Shown here: one piece after another, positions 1 through 10,936 of the stretch
Layout: every line of letters starts with the position of its first letter
Numbering within the stretch: position 1 is the first letter of the stretch
Source of the DNA: Whalleya microplaca
Taxonomy: Eukaryota; Ascomycota; Sordariomycetes; Xylariales; Xylariaceae
Length of the DNA: 64,000 nucleotides
Direction: 5' to 3'
Assembly (NCBI GenBank): GCA_022497155.1
Contig: MU385722.1
Location: 558,001 to 622,000 of the forward strand
Translations under genes and position numbers: made by a program
The notes under the pieces: model-generated
What the model was told of the DNA's origin: nothing
What the model saw: the letters and a program-made list of their open reading frames with translations, nothing else
The model's database searches: none

Positions 1-834
1 TTCCTCTCCAGCCTAGAACACCGGCCGAGCAACAGGAAGCTGTGCGCCGCCTGAAACCTCATTCTAAGAGCGCTATGAGACTTGACGATAGTCAATTTCG
101 CCCCCAGGGTATGACGCCAGTTGCGCCTAAGAGAAGTAAGCAGGTACGCTGGCAATTTGGTATTAGGTCTAGGAACGCGCCATTTGAGGCTCTGCTGTGC
201 ATATACAAGTCACTGTCGAAGCTTGGCGCTTCTTGGGTACTAGACGAGGACTATGAGAAGGTGCACGGAAACGGCTTAGATCCACAGTAAGTTCGTGAAT
301 GGCGACGTCCGAGATTAAAAGATGCTGACTATGCTAGGGATCCATACACTGGTAAAATTCCCGATGATGTAGAGGAGAACCCGTATGAGGGCATGTCCCT
401 AGACGAAATTGACCTAGACACATTTGATCCTATCAAGTACTACAAACTCCCGGCAGATCCATGGCACATTGTGTGTCGATGGAAAAAAGACGGTAAGTTG
501 GCCCATACAAACTTGAAAATAGGTTCTGACGGTTTTTCCAGATATTCGCAAGTCATCAGTTTCTTCCGGCCATTCTACCGCTGAAGCTGCTTCGGAGGAC
601 AAAACCTTCATCTACTCTGTTATGGACAAGCGCCAGCAAGACTTCGTCTGGATGCGCATGGAGATCCAGATATATGAGATGGACCCCAAGGATAAAGTCT
701 ATCTCGTGGACTTCAAGTGCGCGGGCTATGAACGGCTTGACGGGACTTTGCTCGAGGAGAAGGCCGTTATGAGCCCCTTCCCTTTCCTCGACATGGCTGC
801 CAAATTGATCATGCAGTTGGCCGAGGCTGATTAG
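1..834 (+). CDS. snf1: SNF1/AMPK-type protein kinase, C-terminal part (5' end outside window)
   Basis: This is the C-terminal regulatory region of the carbon-catabolite-derepressing kinase SNF1, the catalytic subunit of the AMPK-like energy-sensing complex. The kinase domain lies upstream of the window. Seen here are the start of the C-terminal domain (WQFGIRSRNAPFEALLCIYK), a middle part with PADPWHIVCRWKKD, and the end with VYLVDFKCAGYERLDG and the terminal helix FLDMAAKLIMQLAEAD. These match the AMPK alpha C-terminal domain that binds the beta and gamma subunits. Exons by my reading: <1-286, 338-492 and 542-834 (TAG). Intron 493-541 has GTAAGT, CTGAC and CAG. Intron 287-337 has GTAAGT, GCTGAC and TAG, is 51 bp (3n), and carries an in-frame TAA that would stop translation if it were kept. 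The family call is firm; the first intron is inferred from motifs only. Confidence 0.9.
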
Positions 835-2217
835 AGACACCCTCCCAATGTATCACCTATTCCTCCTTTATTCGAGTTCTAAATCTTCCACACGGTAAGG
901 CAAGCCGATGCCGTAAGGATTTTGGGAAACAGCCACCCTATTATTTCGATCCAGGAAACTGTTCGTCATTATGAAGACGAACTTAGAAGACGAGCTCAAA
1001 AGTATCAGCCAACTCCGACTGATCTCGGCTTTAGATTCTTAAAATTTGTTGGACTCCACATGGGCATTCGTGCAAACCCGATCTCACCACCTCAGGTTTT
1101 TTGACATCAGGCTATCATCAGGCTTACATCTAGAAATCGAGACTTTTAGATGTACTGGACACACATACACCATACACTCTCACACAACACTCTACAAATG
1201 CATATGGATATTTCGGCTCGGCTCGGCGACAGCCGATAGAATAGGCAGGCGTCTTGCGATATGACACTTGGGACGGAAATGTGTTAACGGGATCCAGGCA
1301 GGCAGGGGGGAAATGAGAAACAAAAAATTAAGAGAACCATAAACATCTAGGTTGGGAGTTTAGTTTTTTGGGACACATCGACGCAGGGACACGAGAAACA
1401 GGAATTGTTTGGTTTTTAATACCCCGCTCCCCGATCCGCTGAGGCAAGACGAAGAGATGAGATGAGATGAGTGGAAATGAATTGGTGTAACGGTGGTGAG
1501 ACGAGGTTGGTGAGATGACAGACTGACTCTTGGTCTTCATCCCTTTCTCGTGTGTGTTTACATACATACACACGTCTTTTTGGGGATCTCGGTATATCTC
1601 GCATAACCTCGTCGGTTCGAGGGAGACTGACTGATTGAACTAACTCCCCTATCGTCTGTCTGTCTTTGGCACTCGGTTCAAATTCTCGACTTGCATTTTA
1701 TTGTGCACGCGGGCATGGATGGATGGCAGATGGAAGCTAGCCAGCACTCCCCTCCTGAGGAAAGGGGAAAGAGGAAAGGGGCAAAATTGGTTCCCTGGTT
1801 ATTTATTGGGAAGTTTTTGTGGCTCAGTTAGTCAGGCAGGGATACTGCTGTGTATGTCTGTATGTATGAATGAGATTACGGCCTAGTTCGTTCTAAGGTA
1901 GCCAGCCAGCCAGAAAGCTGGGGTTGTGGATAAGAAAAATCACCAAGTTGTTCAAATAGGGCTTTTGTTGTTTATTCTGGCATGTGCGATTTTGTCTATG
2001 TGCTGTGGAGTAGAGGCGTGTCTGATATATGTGCTGTTTAACCCCTGGCCATACGTATGGATGTACGCGCATTACCGGACAAAGCATGTATATGTAATAC
2101 ATATATGTCTGCAATATATATCTAGGTATATTTATCTATCCATATCTAATCACAACTATCCACATACCACTCTCCGTCACCATCCCTTCCCCTCCCCGAA
2201 TTTACCTACGGATATCC
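835..2217. other. Intergenic: 3' regions of snf1 and the FAD oxidoreductase
   Basis: The two genes are convergent. Apart from short GATGA and GGATG repeats near 1450-1470 and 1715-1725, and A/T-rich sequence near 2100-2150, I see no gene, RNA or transposon here. Confidence 0.6.
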
Positions 2218-4399
2218 CTATATCCCACTCCTCGCAGCCCCAAACTCCATATACAAGCTCCCCTTCTTATCCACAACAGCGACCTCGTCCCTGAGGCGCG
2301 CGACCGCGACCCGCTTCTCGCTGAGCTCGTACTCGGGAGGCAGGTCGACGTCCTCGGGCTCGCCGTCCTCGTCCGTCGACGGGAACATCAGGTCCACCAC
2401 CGCCTTCGCGCACAGCGTCGCGTTCGGCATCCCGTGGCCCGTGTACCCGGCGCAGAGCCAGAGGCCTCCGGAGGTGTCGTTGGAGGAGTGCGAGTGGGAA
2501 AAGGGGGAGGTGGGGGAGGTGGCAGAGGTAGGCGTAGAGTTACCGCCGCCGCCGAGGCTCGGCGGCACGCGGCCTACGAATGGGTGCCCGTCGCGACTGT
2601 AGCCCATTATACCGGTCCATTGATACGTCGGCTCGAGATCCTGCTTCCTGGCCGCTGTGTTTGGCGGCGGTGCGGCTGCTGCTGCTAAATCTTTTGCTGG
2701 TATCGAGGCAGCGGAGGACGAGTGCGCATGCGCATGTGCAGGATCCTCACGCAACGACAGATCAACCACGCTACCCAGCTCGCCGCGCAGGTACCAAGCG
2801 ACGGGCTCGTCGATATCGCCGTCGTCCCATACGCCGATGCCGCGGGCGCGGGCGTGCTGGCGACCGCCGCCGAAGACGAGCTCGGCGGAGGGCGGGGGCC
2901 GCTGCACCAGGTAGTCTTCGCGCGAGAAGGCGGCCTCGGGCTCGCCGACGATGTAGAACGTGTGCGCGATGTCGAGCGGCGGCTCTGCGGGCGAGTGCGG
3001 CGCCTCGGGGGGCTTCAGCGCCGATACCTGCCCCCGCGTCGGCACCAGCAGGTCGCTGAAGGCCGGGAGGAGGTGTGAGGTGTATCCGTTGGTGGCGAGG
3101 AGGACGTGGGGCGCGCTGACGGTGCCGCGGGGAGTGTGCACCGTCCACGTCGGCTTGTTGTGGGGAGTGGGTGGTTCGCTTTCCGTGAGCCCTGTTGCGG
3201 GCGTGTTGGTTTGCAGGTTGAAGGATCCGGGTTGGCCGTCTTTGTTGCCGGCTAGCAGGCGCTCGAGCACGAAGGCTACCAGCTTGTAGGGCCAGAGGCT
3301 CGCCGCGTGCCATTGTACGACGGCACCCTCGGCGTTGGGGATGCGGAGCCCATTGAGCGTGAGTTCCTTCCGTTCACCTTCGAGAAGCCACTATATGTAG
3401 AGTATTGGGGTTAGCGACTATAGGTTATGGAGGGTGATATCAGGTCATGCAACTAGTTCAGAGAACCAACTCATGACCTTCAATAGGCCTATGAAGTGGC
3501 AGCTCTTGCTCTGGCTAGGGAGGTTGCAAAAAAACATAAACTGGAATATACGTACAGCTGGACTGCCACCCTCGCCCTTCGTCACGACAGCTACGTTAGC
3601 AGCAAGATCAGGGTAGTTTTCCGTGAGGTCTGCGACGATGTCTTGCGCGATGGAGAAGAGGTCTGCCGAGTAGAAGGCATGCACGCCGCTTGTGGTGTGC
3701 CAATCGCAGGGGATGGAGTATTCCTCTTCTAAGCTCTTGAGATACAAGTAATTCCGCAGTTCGAATGAAGCGATATGTGGTGCGGATGAGGCATAGATTG
3801 CTGGTTGGCAGTGACCCCCATTCTGCGAGTCGTGTTAGTCAAATGTGATAAGATGTATATTATGAAATGAGACATGTGATGAGATCGTGCTGCATGCGCT
3901 TGTTGATAGCACTAGAATGATTGCGTAGTATAATTAGAACTCCTTAGCCATATGCATAGAGCCTTCTTTCGTCGTGTCATGTTGCTTCTCTTTCCCCCCT
4001 TTTCCCCTTTTGAGGAGAGGCCTTAGTATCAGTCTTATCACCGCATTGCTTATAGATACTCAAACAACTTCTTCAATTCAAAAGCAACATTGATACCAGC
4101 TGGTCTCCGGAATAAAATGAAAAGCGGAAATCTCAACTCACTCGACCAGTTGCACCCGAACATGCTTCTCTTGCCTCAAGCATCACAACATTGAGCTCCG
4201 GTCTCTTCTCCTTCAAGAAGTGGGCGGCGAAGCTCCCCGTGATGCCGCTCCCCACAATCACCACGTCGGCGGAGTGGGGAAGGTCTTTGGTCGTCTGGTG
4301 GCCGAGCAATTTTTCTGAAGGCTCTTTATGCCAGTAAGACTTAGACGGGTTGTCTACTGGTAGGCCTGATTGACCCTCAAGCAGTTGAGGTTGCGTCAT
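2218..4399 (-). CDS. FAD-dependent oxidoreductase, DAO (D-amino-acid/glycine oxidase-like) family
   Basis: The predicted product is 565 aa, from exons 4399-4142, 3822-3556 and 3390-2218 (introns 319 and 165 bp). A Rossmann FAD-binding site lies near residues 45-60 (VVIVGSGITG, a GxGxxG motif). It is followed by EAREACSGATGRNGGHC, the second FAD contact typical of DAO proteins; exon 1 ends inside this motif (GATGR, then NGGHC), which supports the first junction. The C-terminal part has YQWTGIMGYSRDGHPFVGRV and LWLCAGYTGHGMPNA, the closing FAD signature. This part also carries low-complexity inserts (His-Ala/Ser, poly-Ala, Gly/Ser/Thr) that look like fast-evolving loops. No signal peptide is visible. 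The substrate cannot be told: fungal members include amine and amino-acid oxidases and many uncharacterised proteins. The GTACGT donor of intron 2 is less certain than the rest. Confidence 0.85.
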
Positions 4400-7184
4400 G
4401 TTGATTTGAGATGAGCTCTAGTCTGGTGAGAGGTGCACTGCAGGTAGTAGGTATTCTTGAATCGGACTTGCTACTAGTCAGGCTCAGCCCTGCTTGACCC
4501 CTGCCTCTGGGTTAAGGATAGGATGAAACTTGATAAGATGATCTTTTTCGGTGAAACTAAGCCTCTAGTTCTGCGAGATCAGATGCTGATTAGTAGGTAC
4601 CTGAAATGTATGTTAAGGTTGAAATAGTATGATTGGGATCGAGGTAACAGACGGAGGTAACGTCATTACTAACCCCACCATACATGTAGTTGGCAGTGGA
4701 CCCGTACTAGATAGTACGCATAAGAGTATGTAATATTTATCTAGCCAAGTACAATTGACTCTATCTCTATAAGCGAAGTTGTATAACCACACTTCAAGAC
4801 CTATAACCGCCGTCTAATATTTTCTATGGCAGAATTCATATCACCCGTGGGCAAACTTGTCTCCCGGCGTACAGTGCATCATCACGCTTACTTTCCGAAT
4901 CTGCCTATTTGTCTGAACATATTCACATGTCTACTAGAGTTGGTGATGCTCTTGGCCCCATTATAAGCAGCCAAAGCCCTAGGGTAAAGTACCTAGGTAA
5001 TGTAGGTAACGTGCAAAATGCAGCCTGCGTTATACAACATGCACGTTTTTGTGCATCTCCAGCGGCCACCCGACGTCGACTCCTGTCCAAATGCAGTGTT
5101 ACGATACGATTTAACCTATCATTGAGCTTATACATGGATAATCGTTGTGAGTGGCTGCAGAGGCTACCGAAACCTCGTGCAGCTGCCGCGACTACTTCAC
5201 ATTAGTCTACTATTATTTGCAAGTTTCCTATTTAATATGCCAATGACTTTTATAGTTACGCATATTTCAAGTGAATGGACTCTATGCTGGCTGTTCACTT
5301 GCTGCGCGAGGCCAATTCCAGGTCTTGCTAGATGGGCACTTTGCTTAGGTATCATGACTTGGCTTGGCATTCTAACGGCTCTCAAAGTCGTCTGCAGAGG
5401 CAGTGCTTACTATAAGTTCAAGCCGAACACGTGTGGCGAGCACCAAACAGGGGTGATGACTCCTAGCTATCTCGGCGCATAAGACGGTAAATCAAACATC
5501 GCAATTTTCAATGGATTTTGGGAGCTCATACCCTCAACTTCGGCACCGAAAGGAGGCGCAAGTTCATTGTCTTCAATGTCGCCGCCATGCCATCAACGTA
5601 ACCTGAATCTTCGCCACCATTTTCAACGCTGGTGGGGGGACCTGACGAACTGCGATGCACCTCAACTAGGAGCTAAAACAGGAACTGGTGTAGGTTGTTC
5701 CACTTGAGGGCCTATTGCTCACACTGGCGCTCTGCTAGGTAGTGGAGAGGCCACGGAAGAAGAGGCCCAGTCTGAGAGATAGGATGTCTGACGAACAATA
5801 GTTGCGCTTGGAAAAGCCTGCAATGTTTAGAAAATCTACGGAGATTTCGCAATGTCTGCAGCAGTTGAATGGTAGCAGTGCTTATCATATGCAACTATGG
5901 GAACTGTCGGTGTTAGTTAACATCAAAATTAGGTGGCGATGAGTATCGTTTGAGGTCATCAGCTTCCTATATGCTCATTACATAGAGAGAAAAGCAACCT
6001 CTTAGCTGGAGTGCGATGAACCCACCAGAGCTAATAGGTAGGTGGCGCATCGAGATCCGGATTTGGAGGCACATCATACCCAATAGCAGGACGGCAGGGA
6101 CGGTTAACTGTTACTATTGGCGATGATCCAAATAGTATACGCATAGTAGGAAGCTGAAATGACAGGATGAAGTATTATGTAAGGTATATACTATTAGCAG
6201 GGCATTCGACTTGCATCCATGGATATGTATGTACTACAACATGGGGATCACGTAAGTCAAGGTACATACGAAGGATGGGGCTGTGCAATTGGCTGACATG
6301 GCATCTATCCGCGAGCCGCTGTGTGGAGCAGGACATGATGTCTTTAGCCCACATGCGCCTCCAAGGGAAGGTACCGAGGTATGCACTTCTATAACACTGG
6401 TCTGGCTGTCGGGCTGATGTAGCTTCCATTCCGTTACTACCATGTACGTATGAAAATTACCTGGAAGGTGCATTGTCAATGGGAAGCCATGAACAATCGG
6501 TCCCGGGAGGGTCATTTTTAGACTGTCTGAGGACGCGGGAGCTTCTCAACCTAACCTTTTACGACATCCTCACCAACGTGCTAGGTACGGTAAGGTCGAT
6601 TTTTCTCCAACGCCTTGACTAGGGATAGAAGCGTGTTAAGTTTCGAAGAGGCAACCTGCTCTAGCGAGCCCTATGGATGACGTTGAAAAACGCCACCACA
6701 TCAACACCGAAAGTCGAATCACTCCAAGAGGAAAGGTTCCCCAACCTCGAAAGTTCACGAGGCCATCTCCCCGGTTTCTGTCACACTGAACACCGAGTTC
6801 TGGACCCTGAGATTGCATTTGGGCAGCAAGGCTGTGTACGTAATCAGGGGTCCCCAGCCAGCCAGCTGAGATCTGCTCGGCTTGGCTTAGCTGCGGCCCA
6901 GTGGGTACAGCATCAACGCCATGATGAGGGCTGAATATATTGAGCTCGCTTCCACCATGGGGACCGACACACGTCGACTCCTCCGTCTCTCATCTCTTAA
7001 CTGTTAGACTTAGCAGTAATATTAGTTGCATTTTTCTTCATTATCTATACCCAAGCGAATTTGTTGCATTTACTTTTTCATTACCAGCCTGTACCTTTCA
7101 AGCCTCCTGAGTTTCCATCATATCGAGCATTTGTCTATATCCTACATTTCATTTTGATATAACAATACTTGATCGTCTGTGAAA
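4400..7184. other. Long intergenic stretch between divergent genes
   Basis: This 2.8 kb must hold the promoters of the FAD oxidoreductase (leftwards) and the HET gene (rightwards). All open frames are short, lack splice-supported partners and do not resemble known proteins. A minus-strand stretch near 5490-5720 reads somewhat like protein but has no clear ends. I see no RNA gene or transposon termini. Confidence 0.5.
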
Positions 7185-9985
7185 ATGCGACTACTCAACT
7201 CCTGTAGTTATGAGATGAAAGATTTCATCTCGTACTATGACATCCCGCAATATGCCATCCTTTCTCACACATGGGGCGACGATGAAGTGACCTTTCAAGA
7301 CTGGCAATATTTGCCGTGGCCTGAAGTGCAGAAGAAGGAGGGTTATCGGAAGATCGAGTATTGTTGCCAACAAGCTGCCAAAGAGGGTATTGAATGGGTA
7401 TGGGCTGATACGTACGGCTAACCTAAGAGTGGTCTCTTGTTGCTTAGCGGCATGACATACACTAACCAGGCGAATAGATGCTGCATCGACAAGACAAGCA
7501 GTGCGGAACTGACCGAGTCCATTAATTCAATGTTTCGATGGTATAGAAAATCAGCAGTCTGCTATGCCTTTTTAGCCGACATACCTTATGAGACGGAGCT
7601 ATCCCGCCGCGAGGAGAACCTTGAGAAAAGCCGTTGGTTCACCCGGGGCTGGACACTACAGGAACTCATTGCTCCGGTCGAGGTTATCTTCTACTCGACG
7701 GACTGGCAACAGATCGGTACAAAATCACAGCTGTCGGCATGCATATCGAAGATCACCCTCATTGAAGAGACCTACCTCGACGGCGCGAACATCGAGTTCG
7801 CCAGTATTGCTCAGCGCATGTCCTGGGCGGCCAAGCGGCAGTCTTCCCGTGACGAGGACATGGCCTACTGCCTCCTTGGAATTTTCGACGTCAACATGCC
7901 TCTCATCTATGGCGAGGGCCCGAAGGCCTTCCAACGCCTGCAAGAAGAGATCATGCGGGCTTATCCCGAAGACCACACGCTGTTCGCGTGGGGCGTCGTC
8001 GAGAACAGCTTTTCGAAACTGGTGCATACAGATGAGCAAATACTGGGAGAGGTGCCGGTAGAGTGGAAGCCGGATTCCGATGAGGAGCTGTTAGGGTTCC
8101 TGGCCCAGAGCCCCAGGGACTTCGAATTCTCTGGCAAGTTCGTAATCTACCGGGAGGCGAAAAAGTTCTTTCGACGGTGGGACTTCCCGCTGACGGCGGG
8201 ACAAATCGTGGGACGGACGGTGCGCCTTGATCTCCCGCAGGTGCCGTACTGGCATCGCTTCGCCGCCTGCCACTTAGACGGTGTGCCGACGGTGCGGCTG
8301 CGGCGTGTCACGAGCGTGGTCCTGGTGTGTGGGCGTCAAAATGAGAACGAGAATTTTCAGTTCGTGGTATGTATTTTCATAAGCATGTCGTTTTGTCACC
8401 CTGGCCCTCCCTATATCCTCAATTATCTCTCGACCTCCTTTGTCTGCGGCGGCTAACCTGTAGTAGTAAGTAGAAAAGCCTTATTGCTCTTTTGCCGTCT
8501 ACTTCCTTGAGTAGCTTGGTGAAATATGTTGAACTATCTGGAAAGGTAGACTGTTGAAGACTAACCGGACATCTTTTAATATAATAGGACAGTCCCGCTG
8601 CTCATTTGCACGGGCGGCTATCACGGCCGCACGCGTGAGCTCGTTCTTAATAAAGATATCGCACTACCGCATATCAAATACGATGCCCTAGGTCACTGGC
8701 GAAAGCCGGTGGTCATCGAACGCCAGCCGGAGTATTTCGCGCGTCGTGGCGACATCATATTACGGCGTTTCGTATCCTTTGTGGCCTGCGGCTGGTCTAT
8801 TGCCGGCGATACCGTCGACGTCGCCATCGACGACGGTTTCATCAAGGCTTTGGCGCCTACGCATGGCCGTATCGTCACTCTGGCGTTCGAATACAACGCC
8901 GTCGAGGGAGTGGGCATCACCATTGGCCGCGTGGGAGATAGGAATGACGGTTCAGGGGACCTGCTCTTTGGCGTCATGCCCGTTGATCTCGATGCCGCTA
9001 ATGAACGGGCAAATATGCCATATCCGGAAACTGCAGAAACTGTGAAAACTGAAGATACAATCGAGGTCCAAACCAAGGACGGGGAAGAAGTCACGGAAGA
9101 AGTCCAACAAGCGGAACCTGGCGACGAGCCTGGGGAGTGTGATGGAGAAGTTGAGGACGAAGTTAAGCAAGCCTGGCAGGAAATCTTCGAGGAAGCCGAG
9201 AACGAGCGCAAGGCTGGAACTAGGGGCGATGCCGAAGAAGTTGAAGACAAAGCCAAAGACGAAGATACCAAGGAACCGGTAGCAGCAGAATATCCCTCGC
9301 ACCTTGAAAACTCGCAGAGCACCTCTCCTCCCACCATCTCAGTGTCACCCACAAGCGCCTCCACACCAGAGACGACACCACATCCATCACGTACGCCCTC
9401 GCCCAGTCTCACAGCCAGCAGCTCTAGCTCTAGCTCTAGCTCAGGCCACTGGGAACCTTTGCAGGTGCCGCGCATGCCCACGCCCTTGCAGCACCCGCAG
9501 TTCCCCGACATGCGGGCGGCGTTCTATCACCTGTGGAACCGCTGGAACGGCGCGCCGTATACGCACACCTTCGACATGGCCACCGGCAAGGTCGAGACGT
9601 GGGAGCTGCCCGAGACCCAGTGGGTCCCGCGCATTCAGATCCGGACCGAGCGCAGTAAGTTATCACCTTCCTTCTCACCATATCTATCACTATCTCTCTC
9701 ACCTTTCCCCCCCCCCTTTCCCCTCTTCACGTCAGATTCACCGGTGAGGTCAAAAGCGTGTTAGTTCGGCGGGAGTTAATGATGACGATGATGATGGCCT
9801 GGAGATGCCAAATTGTAATTGCAATCGGATGGGATATCATTGCTGACTCCGCACCACCCGCAGTGTACATCGACGACGACCCGGACGAGCCCGTCGACGT
9901 CGTCGATATCATCCTCTCGACCGCGATGGGGAAGGCGGGGCGGCCGACCACGCCGATGCCGCCTCCCCAGGCGCCCCGGACCTGA
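7185..9985 (+). CDS. HET-domain (heterokaryon incompatibility-type) protein
   Basis: HET domains act in fungal non-self recognition and can trigger cell death after hyphal fusion; whether this gene does so is unknown. Exons: 7185-7411, 7478-8365, 8588-9654 and 9864-9985, giving 767 aa. The N-terminus MRLLNSCSYE is typical. HET blocks follow in order: YAILSHTWGDDEVTFQDW (residues 23-40), EWVWADTCCIDKTSSAEL spanning intron 1, RGWTLQELIAP, and MSWAAKRQSSRDEDMAYCLL with GIFDVNMPLIYGEG. The start is the ATG at 7185, two codons inside a frame that also reads from a GTG. Intron 1 (7412-7477) has ACTAAC and TAG. The 8366-8587 gap needs a twin intron to keep frame. Intron 3 (9655-9863) has GTAAGT, GCTGAC and CAG. 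The C-terminal half has a long acidic Glu/Asp/Lys stretch, a Ser run from an AGCTCT repeat, and an Asp-rich tail. Confidence 0.85.
8366..8587 (+). other. Candidate stwintron (intron inside the donor of another intron, [D1,2] type)
   Basis: The coding frame runs through FQFV before the gap and resumes as TVPLLICTGGYHGR. One GTATGT-to-TAG intron (8367-8587) leaves the frame shifted. Two successive introns work: an internal one, 8367-8466 (GTATGT, GCTAAC at 8452-8457, TAG), then an external one built from G8366 joined to TAAGT at 8467-8471, giving GTAAGT, with ACTAAC at 8560-8565 and TAG at 8585-8587. The exon then ends TTC GT and continues with G ACA, restoring Val-Thr in frame. Using the alternative internal acceptor TAG at 8461-8463 with a donor at 8466 would create a stop codon. 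Confidence 0.7.
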
Positions 9986-10936
9986 CAACTATATATGTAG
10001 GTCGGGTTTGGATATAGTGGAATAAGTAGAGGTGTGTGAAGTACATGTGTATGTGTGTGTATATATGAGGTTAGGTATCAGGCATTGGGGGTATGCATGG
10101 ATGACAACGGCGGTTATCTAGGTATCGTTTAGCACGGGCATTGCATATGGTAGCATAGTGGAAGCACGTCTTTGGCGCGGCAGATAGCTATTCATGCCAA
10201 GAGAAAGATTTATGATAGATCTATGATATATATGAGACATGTATATACTTATGATTTACCTTACACATACTCTGCATGTGATATCAATACACTTGGTTCA
10301 GTACCAATAGTCGAAACATATCGGTTAACTATCCATCATCCTAGCCCCCGGAAAATTAGATGACTACATAGTGCATTGGAGAGAAAGACATTAAGTTATA
10401 TCCTTTACTCAAATTAGCTTGTCTCTACAAACTCCTAGCCCAGTGATACGTGAGATTAGAGGGATATAAGGAATAATAGGAGCACGGAGGACATCCTTCT
10501 CTAGCAGCACCCTACCAGTATGTCACACCAGTCTACATTCTATCAAGACACTTAAGTTAGGAGAACCCAAGGTCAATTCATCACGCAGAGACACAAATGT
10601 AGAGAAAGCACGCTTATCATTTTATCCCGCGACCTCCCTTGTCTTCCACATCCATCCATCCATTCCAGAAAGCATACTAATACATAAAACAATTTCTGGC
10701 TCGTGAACCTCCCAGGGATCAGGGCATTGGCAGCACGAGAAGGGCGTTTCGCATGATTCGCTTCATATGATTCAAACTCCATCGCGTATCGCTTAACTAG
10801 TGATAATAATGCTTTTGCCATTGTAGTCATCTATCCCTATCTGCCACTATATCGTCCGTGAATGTGCCACGACAACAGGATACCATACGGAACGAAAATC
10901 CGCGACTGATCAAGGAAGCAGCTAACTTGGCACAGC
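9986..10936. other. Intergenic, convergent 3' regions
   Basis: This stretch lies between the ends of the HET gene and the eIF2-beta gene. It is moderately A/T-rich with TG/TA dinucleotide runs near 10040-10060. I see no gene or RNA. Confidence 0.6.

Noticed and set aside
2580..3313. Long Arg/Ala-rich open frames on both strands overlapping the FAD oxidoreductase
   Set aside because: They are shadows caused by high GC; the oxidoreductase frame has the family motifs.
8367..8587. A single ordinary intron in the HET gene
   Set aside because: It joins the exons out of frame and meets a stop within about 40 codons, whereas the downstream frame is clearly coding.
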